A stretch of 64,000 bases of DNA from Cyanophora paradoxa (Eukaryota > Glaucocystophyceae > Cyanophorales > Cyanophoraceae), in NCBI GenBank assembly GCA_004431415.1, contig QPMI01000435.1, positions 186,001 to 250,000 of the forward strand, given 5' to 3'. Under the pieces are notes generated by a model, which was given only the letters and a program-made list of their open reading frames with translations, had not been told where the DNA came from and did not search any database. Below are positions 55,776 to 64,000 of this stretch, piece after piece. Each line of letters opens with the position of its first letter. Positions within the stretch are counted from its first letter, which is position 1. Position numbers and translations under genes: made by a program.

Positions 55776-56965
55776 CCAATCGGAATTGCTGGGTTTAATT
55801 GACAAATCACCAAGTCGCCCGAGTTTTAGACTGTAGCTTTTTGACTGGACTCGCCGTAGTAAGCGATTTCAACTCAACTGGGTACACTGATACTTGAGCA
55901 GGTGTTCGGACTTGTATATATACACCATGCCCGGGTACACGAAAGCCCAATACTATGCAAGCTGGCAAAGCAGTGTTTTTTTCGACTGAATCTATCAGTC
56001 AGACAATTACACCATTGGTGGGCAGTTTTGCTGGCAGGATTTTCCTTTTTTTTCCCTCTTCAAGCTCGCAGCTGCCGTAGTTCGGATGATCCCAAATGTG
56101 TTCAGAACTTACCAGTGGCAGCCTCCGTTTTGCGAGTTTCAAATTCCCAGCCTGGGCCGGTAGTGAAGCGAAGAGCTAGTAATATAAACTAGTTATACAG
56201 TTACCTTTTCACCACAGTACCAGGCCAGGCTGGGAAATTGCAACTCGGCGGCCGACGCTTACCTTTTGCTGCCAAATTTGACATTTGGGACCTGCGAACT
56301 ACGGCTGGTCTGAGCTTGGAGAAGCAAAAAAATGCCACTGGAAACCTTGCCCAATGGTATATTTGTCCATTTCATTTGTTGAGTAGTAAAAAAACAAGCG
56401 GTTCCAGCCCGCATAGTACTGTGGTTTCGTGTACCCATGGGACCCTTTCGCTGGCGGAAAACGCCAATCGTTTACTACAGCGAGTCGACTCAAAAAGCTT
56501 CAGTCTGAAACTTGGGCGATTTCGTGATTGGTCAATTTAAATCAAATAGGCCGGGTACGTCATAATTGCTTACTACGGCGAGTCGAGTCAAAAAGCCCCA
56601 GTCGGAAACTCGAGCGATTTCGTGATTGGTCAATTTAAATCCATGGACTTATATATATATAGCTCACAGCTCGTTTTTTTTAACCGCGGTCGACCCAAGT
56701 TCACCCAACACGGCTGAAAACCGGTTAAAATGAAATCGCTCTTCGGCTACATGGGTTGGCTGGGAACGCGGGCTAGCCCGGCTAGCACTTATAATTATCT
56801 ACACGGAAGCTTGCCGGCTACACGCTGACGTTGGCGCACTAGCCGGCTCGAAGCGGGTGAAAAGTTATCGCGATCGCCGGCTGCCCTAGGCCTTGCCCAT
56901 ACGTATACAACGGGCATGTCGAGTCGATTGGGAAAACAAAACGAGCTGTGCTGTACGGTCTGTAC

Positions 56966-57015
56966 CCAGCTAGCAAGCGGGGGGGGTGCGGGGGGGGCGG
57001 AGCCCCCCCTGCTTG
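56966..57015 (-). repeat. Right terminal inverted repeat
   Basis: 50 bp inverted partner of the left repeat, ending CTGCTTG and followed by TA. Confidence 0.9.
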
Positions 57016-57269
57016 TAAGGACAAGAGACGCCGTTGAATGTTAACGGCCAGGTAAGTGTCGTTGTCGCATAAATGAAGTGTCGAATTTACAGTCGAAAAT
57101 GAATGACAGAATTTGAAGTCCCGGAAGCGCCAGTGTTCATTTGATTTCCGCGTACAGGTGCACCGCTATGTACATGTCCATATCTGCGAGTGCGCGCGTA
57201 GCACGATTCATGAGCGCGTTATAATTACTTGCATTACGAGAAACCGAGCTCGATTTTTAATTCAAATGA

Positions 57270-58235
57270 TTATATATATAAGCACCTGACTAGTACTTGC
57301 CTCTTTTGCATCCGGTAAAAATTGAGCGCAAGTATTCCTCCCACGATAAGCAGAACCGCGCCCTGCGTGAACGCGACACGAAGTTCATTACAATGACATC
57401 GATACGAGAAGCCGGCGAGCAGCTGCAGCGCACCAGGCCGAGCCCAAGGCCAAGACCGAGCCCGAGGTGCGTTCCGCCCGATCCCGTCCCACCGGAAGTC
57501 GAGGTCGACGTCGAATCTTTGCTCTGCCACGCGGAAAGGGCCCCGGGCGATGACGCCCATGCCAGATACTACGTTCGAAATCAGCAACGCGGCCGGTATC
57601 TCGAGGGTGCGCATGCGCGTACGTTAGACACGAGCAGCTTCTCTCCGTCTGCCTCGATGAGCAGATCGTAGGCGCTGTCGACCGTGAGAAGCAAGGATCG
57701 GCCCGTGCTGCCGCCCAGCCGGCAGCCCGCCGGCGGGGAGCTCGGCACGCCTGGGGGCACGCGAAGCGAGGCGTAAACCCCATGTCCATTAGAGCGGCAA
57801 AACAGCGTGCGCAAACGCACCAATGCATAGCGATGTGCCGCTTTGGCAGAGCTGCACACTCGAGGCGGGATGTGCACAGACGGGCGAGCCGTCGGTACCG
57901 AAAGTTCCGATAAGGACCTGCACGCAGTCCATCATGATCATGATCACGAATTACAACAAGGGCGGCGGAAAGTCCGGCGGGCGCACCGAGTCGGGAAGTC
58001 CAGCAAACTCGCCAGGCCAGGACAGCACCGGCGCCGCCTCGCTTAGCGACGCTTGGATTCTGTGGAGCGCCGGCGCCCTCGTGCCACCAATTGCTCTCAT
58101 CGAGCACCGCCGTAGGGCAGCGGAAGTCGAGCAGTTGAAAGCTGTCATATTAAGGCCGACGGCTGCGCATGCGGAAGGCCTCAATGATTCGATCGCAATT
58201 GCGCGAAAATATGTCAGGATTAGGACAGCGCACAT
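57270..58235 (-). CDS. Small putative surface protein with C-terminal membrane helix
   Basis: Unrecognised. Candidate exons on the minus strand: MCAVLILTYFRAIAIESLRP (ATG 58235, hydrophobic, possible signal) continuing VGLNMTAFNCSTSAALRR (58170-58100); VLIGTFGTDGSPVC (about 57915-57875); GVYASLRVPPGVPSSPPAGC and STGRSLLLTVDSAYDLLIEA (about 57780-57640); NVVSGMGVIARGPFRVAEQR plus FDVDLDFRWDG (about 57575-57480); and a last exon AVLLIVGGILALNFYRMQKR (about 57360-57295), a single membrane helix followed by basic residues. Two N-glycosylation sequons (NMT, NCS) fit an exported ectodomain. It lies about 200 bp downstream of another surface-protein gene on the same strand, with the same end design of a helix and a short tail. 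Exon boundaries are tentative. Confidence 0.45.
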
Positions 58236-58437
58236 CGCTTCCAGATGATTGCCTAGAAAATGGAACACGTGCACGTGCACGTGCATGTGAGCAGCGGCAA
58301 CCAGCAAAGCCGATCGTGAACACTCAGGAGCGGATCTTACCTTTTCGATGACGATGGATGCCGATGAAGGGTGTGACAGACAAATAGAGTGAAGCGTGTC
58401 TATCGACAGTGCACGCAACGCGCGCCGTCCGCGGCCG

Positions 58438-61400
58438 TTAGGCCTCGAAGTCGGGACGAACGGTGTGTTCGGGAGCACTGTATTTGTAAAGCAACACACA
58501 AATCAGAACAAGTCCAAGTGAGGCGCTGTTGAGAGTAAGCTTCACTGACCGAAGGAAAAGGTAGTTGCTGGCTTGGGGTTCGCTGGGTTGATAGGCGGCG
58601 TAATCGTCCCGTTCAATTCCAGGGCTTCCCCGATTGCGCTGCATGCCGTTCCATCGAACAGAAAATCGCCTATCCGGACCTGCGAGCGATGCAGTTGGTG
58701 TGAGTTCTGTGAGTTCCGAAGCAAGAGCACAAAGAAGAGAGTAATATATAATATATATAAGATAATTCACCGTTGGGGTGTACAGGTATTCGCCAGGAAT
58801 ATTTACGGTCCGAGAGGCTATCGCCTGAGAGCCACCAGCGCTAGCGGATTCGGGGATTCGAAGGACTGTGGCAAGCGGCTGTTCTGCAACAAATGCGCCA
58901 TTGGGAGAGAGGCGTGCAAAGCGGTCGATGTCGGGAGCAAAGGAAACAAGTGAAGTCAACACAGTTATTTCGGCGCTGCGATTGCCAGCGCCGACCTCGT
59001 TCTCGCACTGAACGAACACGCGCCACTGCTGACCACTTCGAAGACCGTCAGCTGTCAATAGATATGGCGGACTGCTCATTTCTGGGTAGTCAATGCTGGT
59101 CATTGCGATCACTTGCGGTGTTGATTCGGAGCCCTCGATGGAAAAGAGCGTGCACTGCGCAGACCTCAAGTCACACATCCGTTTCCGCACGCGCAGCCCG
59201 CGCATCTCTAATTATAACGCATGCGCAGGTACATCAATTAAGCATACTTTCGTTATGGGCAACGCCTCAGCTGTGTACGGGTCGTAGACCTCGTTGATGG
59301 GGAGTAGAAAGCCGACAGAGACGGATCGGAAAGTGGCTGCTTCTTGACGAACTTCCTGCGGCTGCCCCAGCGCTGAAGCAAAAATTAAAATGGAATGAGC
59401 GCAAAACCACAGTGAGCGGCTGCACGTGGCCATTGCTGGCGCTTGAACAGCTGCAGGATACAGCTGCAATTCTCGTACCTGATCCAGTGGTAGGATACTG
59501 CAGCGCCTGCACGTCCCAGGATCAGGATGCAAAGAAGCGAGCCATGTCTAATCAAGGGCTCACGCCGGCGATCGTTGAAGTGTCACCGCTCACGCGGTTT
59601 GTAAGAGTCATGTCTGCGTTTTGAAAAGTTTCAAGAAAGAAGTTGCGGCTGATGTTCGATATCCGTCCCGAGTATGCGTACCATAGACGCCACCATACTG
59701 TTCGCATCATATCAGAATGCATCAGCGCAGGCTGCACATGTGCGTCTAATTATTTAAGTATTCACCTTCTGGAAGATCAGCGGGCCTGTGCTGAGAAGAT
59801 CTTGAGCACGAGTCAACGCGGGAGTAGGCGACATTTCCTCGTTCGACGGAAGTTCTTTGGGAATTGCTGCAGGCACATATCAGGTGCACATAAATGAATT
59901 GCAGTTCTGATACTTTAAATCACCAGCAGTAGTTTGGCCAGTCTGCGGATCCTGTACGCCGGATCAATATGCGGAAAGTGGCGTTCACAAAAATCATTTT
60001 GCACCAGCAACTTGTTTTTACTGAAGCGAAGCAACGGGTAATGAGCAGCCGCACTATCGTCGAAGCACTCATTCAGAGATCTAGAATAAAATTACGCACT
60101 CCGCGAATATGTATTTGACCGAGATCAGTCTGGATCTGTCCCCTTCGGGCTCGCTGCAATGTGCGTACGCGCGCATCCAATAGATTACAGAATCGAATCA
60201 GTCGGATCATTGTCGAACGATAGCAAAATGTAGATGTATGCAACCGCACGCACGTGACGTAACAAGCCCTGATCGTGTTCCCATCGACGTCACCTCCTCG
60301 TGCATCGACGAACGAGTGACACTCTAGATCTGCACTCACGCCGACCGGCACAACTCCCGCTGCAGTTGAAATGAAAAGATCGACCATTGTTACGTCCAGC
60401 AGGCTGCGCCGAGTCGGGCTCAACTTCAATGTTGCCGGATCTGTGGTTTTCATGAGTTCGCCACCCCACGGTCGGAGGCTGGCAAAACGTACAGGGTACG
60501 TTGCTGACTTCGGGGTTAGGGGGCTTGGTACAAGTAAAAGCGACCTTCTTGCGACTGTCCTCCCAGCAGCCCGGTCTGTTGGCAGTGCAGACAACGTTCG
60601 GTTTGAATTTGGTGCCCAGGTTGGTGCACGACTTTGCACAAGAAGTTTGTCGTAATAGACTACGTCCGAGATCGCAAATGCACTCCGCATATCTTAAATC
60701 TGTAGAGGTCTTGCAGATAGTTGGCATTTCGGCAACGCTTCCAGTAAGTAGGCCTGCACTCTGACATTAGGGGCTCGAAAAACATGAACCCTGAAACTTG
60801 GTGGGTTTAACCGCGTGCACGTACCGTTCTCGTCGGTCTGAAGGTTTTTAATTGCGCCAAACTTGAGAAGAATAGCTGGCGATGCGAGTCTCATGATCAG
60901 ATGCCGAAAAGCCTTTAACAAAAATATTAGACAAATGCCGAAAAAGCCCTAGACAAAATACTGGTAGCTATATATATTTGCATTAATAAGGTATATAGGA
61001 GCGAAACATCTAATTCATTTGCTAATTTCATAATGAAGCTTGCAGAGCACTCGACAGTGTTCAGCTGCGCATGCGCATGCAGAAATAGCTGGTATCTAGT
61101 CGGAGAGATAAGTTGAGCGATGTGATAAACGCCTAGTGGTTGTTGTTGCGCTGCTAATAAACATGCAATTCGCATCCAACCGAAACGGACTTGAATCTTT
61201 GGTGGTGACTGAGAGCGGATCCGACATCGCCCGACCCTCGTTGTGTCCGCACGATACATGAATTTCTGTTTAGCCTGATCATTCCATAGATCTCGACCTG
61301 ACGCGACTGCAGCGAGCGCGCATACCGTAAGGCGTTTTTGGTCTGAGCTCTGCGATTTTTAAACGCGCGACAGATCAGGCCGGCAAAATTAAACTGAACT

Positions 61401-64000
61401 CTTCAAAAGAAGCATGCACGTGTACGCGTACCAGCGAGCATCGGATTTGTGGCCATTGCCGCAGACGTTCGTCCAATGGAAATGCTCACGTTGCCTGCGT
61501 ATGATGTCACTCCAGACGAATTCAAGCATATACATACTATTAACAACAGAATGGACACGGAATATAAATAGACAGTACACGGAGCAGACCTGCATTCCGC
61601 CCATTTGCTGTGATCCAGCAGCGCGTGATCGGAAGACCGCCCCCGTCTCCAATATCAAACTTTATCGACACATACTGGGCCTGCAATCACTGGTGAGCGG
61701 TCCATCTATCACAATCGCAACGAATGATATGTAGGCGAAAATGTATACCTCGGCCACCACGAGAGCGAGGTTATTCGGCGGAGAGATAACTACCGAATTT
61801 CAAGAATAGAATCAGTAGTCTTTAATAGGCCCGAACTTGGCGCGAGGAAAAATGGCAGCACCATTCGTCTTGAAAGATTTCTGTAGAGATTTGCCGACAC
61901 CGTTATCATTATAACAAGCTGGGGAAAAGCTTTAACGCGCGGTGTTGTAGTTCAGAGAGTTCGTCTAAGACGCACTTATGTCCGCTGTGTACATTGTGTT
62001 CATCGACAAGTTGGTGAGCTTGACTCGAACATTCTCAACCTTGCCAGAAATAATGGCTCCACCGCACGCGTCGAGAGTATCTTGGCCAGTGACTACAGGA
62101 GCACAGTACAGCTGCGAGCCGTCGCCTTTGTTCACTTCGTAAACGTCTGCGACCCGAATCGATTTGGCCTTCTCCTCGCCGTCCAAAAACACCATGCAGT
62201 AGCGTAGCGACCCTGTCGCTTCAGGCCGAAGGCTGTATTCGAGTATCACTGAAGAAACCCTCGGGAAGGCCTCGAGCGACAGTGGGGCTGCTGGCGCTGG
62301 GAACCCTGCACGGACCCTCGGCATCAGCGACGAAGTTCGCGTCATGCAGAAGCTCCTATTGCAAAGCCGTCACCGAATACGATGAACGTCGCTTCGAGGC
62401 TGTCCAGGCCTTTTCCGTACTTGTTCTCGCAGAACGACACGACGGAGTACGTTCCCGGCGCGACTGGTGTCGGTGTTCCGTCGACGGCGTAGGTCGTCAT
62501 CGTCACTGCAGTGACGTCGCCCGCAGCGCGTAGCTGCTCGAAGGACACAACAGCTCCAATTCCCTGCGCATGTGCGATCCCATGTGGCGGAATCATGATC
62601 AGCGCGCCCGCCAAAATATCGTTCGGATGTGCACTGACCCGCATGGATTGTGTACCAAATTTCGTGACGACGAGAGTACATGTATATGTGTTCGGGGCGT
62701 AAACGAAATACGCAGGAGTTTCAGGTAAGCTGAGCAAAAACGTTATTGAAGATGCATCCGCGCGGAGCCTTTGCGGTGCAGGTGGCGCCAAGGGCGGTCC
62801 GTCGGCTGCGCGCGCGTACACCTTAGCGCTACCAGCAAGCATAACAGATCTTGTGGCAGCGCCAGCTGATTACGCACTGTGGAATGTGGCGTGTGGCGAC
62901 AGCGGGCTCGATTTAGCTGGGTTTTCGCACTTTGAAAAGAAGCTGCGCACGCCTTCGAGCGTCAGAATATAATAATACTCGGCAAAATAGCCCCGTAACT
63001 TCGGGAGAAGGGGTGCCCTTTTTATAAGGGAGTATCGATGCGCATTCGAGTCAGATATGAGGGCTGGAGGAGCCGGGGAGCGAACGTGTAGGGGGTGTTT
63101 GGCTTGAGGCCCTTCACGCTAACTCGCCGGCCGTTCCTGGCGGTCAAGTCACTCGCAACAACGTGCCCTGTGCATGCAAGCGCTTGTTATTAGAGATATG
63201 CATGTGATTCATCTGGCGTGGAAGCGAAGTAACGATCACCTCGAACGACACTGTTGGAGTCCATGCAGTAGAGGTCGCACTTGCTTATATCAGGAAACAC
63301 AAATTCTTTCTGCAGCTCGATCTGCGCATGCGGTTGAGATGAAGAATCTAGCACCGCGAGCGCACACGAGCAATGGCAAGGAAGCGTGTGTATACGTACT
63401 TGAACCACAAGAATGGAATCACTGTAGAAGAGAAGCGTCGGTCGAGGTGGTGCAACGGGCGGAACTGGAGGGATTGTGAGTGTGTTGAATGAAACGGGAG
63501 TACTGGTTGACACTGTTTCCAGTGCGCCGCCTCTAAGAATTTTGAGCGATGCGGAACACGTGTAGAACGTGTCGGCGAGGATCGAAGACGTCAGCGTGCC
63601 GGACCCAAACGCAAAAGAGGTCTGCGCCGCCGGAATCGTGCCGCTTTGTAGGGCGAGCGTCACTACGGTAGCTGAACCAAGAGTGATTCCGTCCGGCTGA
63701 ACAGTAGCTGCACTGCAAGAGACAAAAATCTCGCCCTCCCAGTCAGTGCACGTTCCGGATTGTAGACCAAAATTAAAGCTTGCGGTGAGCAAGGCGGTTG
63801 AAACGCTGGACGTTTGCAGGAATCCTATCCTTGGCAAGTTGCATGTAAGCAAAGAGAACTGGCTCCGGGCAACGACGAAGGTCCGCTCGGTGCCTGAAAC
63901 ATTGACAGCCCATCGGAGCTTGGCCGAGCAGTTGTAAGACGGCTCTGTGAGGTTTCCGGCACTAAAGCCAACCGAAGCTGTGCGCGTGGGTTGGAGTAAT
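58438..64000 (-). CDS. Large surface protein with FN3-like domains and C-terminal membrane helix (5' end outside window)
   Basis: Minus-strand exons run from beyond 64000 to the stop at 58438-58440. Beta-rich, Ser/Thr-rich sequence dominates: LTASFNFGLQSGTCTDWEGE, ATVVTLALQSGTIPAAQTSF and LADTFYTCSASLKI (63800-63540); APPAPQRLRADASSITFLLS and GTYSVVSFCENKYGKGLDS (62790-62390); APLSLEAFPRVSSVILEYSL and RVKLTNLSMNTMYTADISA (62300-61970); LSPTRRSLLDVTMVDLFIST and GVSADLECHSFVDARGG (60430-60300); VGFLLPINEVYDPYTAEALP (59330-59250); LLTADGLRSGQQWRVFVQCE followed by NEVGAGNRSAEI (59060-58970). The Y..V...N..G.G..S pattern recurs, as in fibronectin type III F/G strands. The last exon, LTLNSASLGLVLICVLLYKY then SAPEHTVRPDFEA, is a membrane helix with a short tail. 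Probably a cell-surface receptor or adhesion protein; ligand unknown. Confidence 0.62.

Larger units (their letters stand above)
55727..57015. mobile_element. Fold-back DNA transposon (non-autonomous) with 49/50-bp terminal inverted repeats
   Basis: The ends are inverted copies starting CAAGCAGGGGGGCTCCGC, identical except for one G in a homopolymer. TA flanks both sides, consistent with a TA target duplication as in Tc1/mariner-type insertion; classification is inference. The interior is also inverted: about 55800-56200 is an imperfect inverted copy of about 56210-56660, and a 98-bp subterminal unit (containing GCGATTTCGTGATTGGTCAA) is tandemly duplicated in the right arm only (56516 and 56614). 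No transposase is visible. Each arm, read toward the centre, encodes a related fragment: GYTKAQYYASWQS on + near 55930 and GYTKPQYYAGWNR on - near 56440. Confidence 0.82.

Noticed and set aside
55902-56192. A 96-codon gene inside the fold-back element
   Set aside because: Only a fragment is shared between the arms, and the frame is interrupted; treated as a relic within the transposon.

Overview
The window is nuclear DNA of a GC-rich, intron-dense single-celled eukaryote. The evidence is many short spliced exons with GT-AG and GC-AG introns of about 50-80 nt, and eukaryote-only families: a peroxin, a SAGA-type deubiquitinase, an F-box/WD40 protein, a PDEase I-type phosphodiesterase, an RNF32-type RING-IQ-RING protein and a TmcB-like adenylate cyclase. 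I cannot name the species. Very high GC, frequent GC donors and genes usual in flagellates suggest a free-living protist such as a haptophyte or stramenopile alga. That is inference. I found no tRNA, rRNA, CRISPR array, operon or viral gene.

Layout. 1-887 (+): 3' end of an acyl-CoA oxidase. 1445-7116 (-): secreted, membrane-anchored subtilisin-like protease with an 18-nt microexon. 7.2-9.85 kb: gene-free island. 9855-12230 (-): USP22/Ubp8-like deubiquitinase. 12547-15597 (+): F-box/WD40 protein. 15702-18019 (-): RNF32-like protein. 18168-19822 (+): PEX10. 20756-22480 (-): unrecognised multi-exon gene. 22.5-24.4 kb: second gene-free island sharing a short motif with the first. 24373-33349 (-): very large polytopic TmcB-like protein ending in PAS and class III cyclase domains. 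33540-35061 (+): coiled-coil protein. 35684-41447 (-): membrane-bound cyclic-nucleotide phosphodiesterase. 42736-44395 (+): disordered protein with two RSRSLP motifs. 45124-50489 (+): helical N-terminal domain plus a long parallel beta-helix. 50939-52673 (+): F-box-like protein. 53040-55530 (+): receptor-like kinase that stops after DFG. 55727-57015: fold-back transposon with 49/50-bp terminal inverted repeats. 57270-64000 (-): two surface proteins in a less GC-rich segment.

How the genes relate. The adenylate cyclase and the phosphodiesterase are near neighbours on the same strand, both with membrane-spanning N-terminal halves, so cyclic-nucleotide synthesis and breakdown are encoded side by side. 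Acyl-CoA oxidase and PEX10 are both peroxisomal. USP22, the F-box/WD40 protein, RNF32, PEX10 and the second F-box protein all belong to ubiquitin biology. Several genes are head-to-head with short shared promoters.

Limits. Exon boundaries were read by eye from splice sites and conserved motifs. Gene ends with a recognisable C-terminus and stop are firmer than starts. Long antisense open frames are frequent because GC-rich DNA has few stops, and they were left out.
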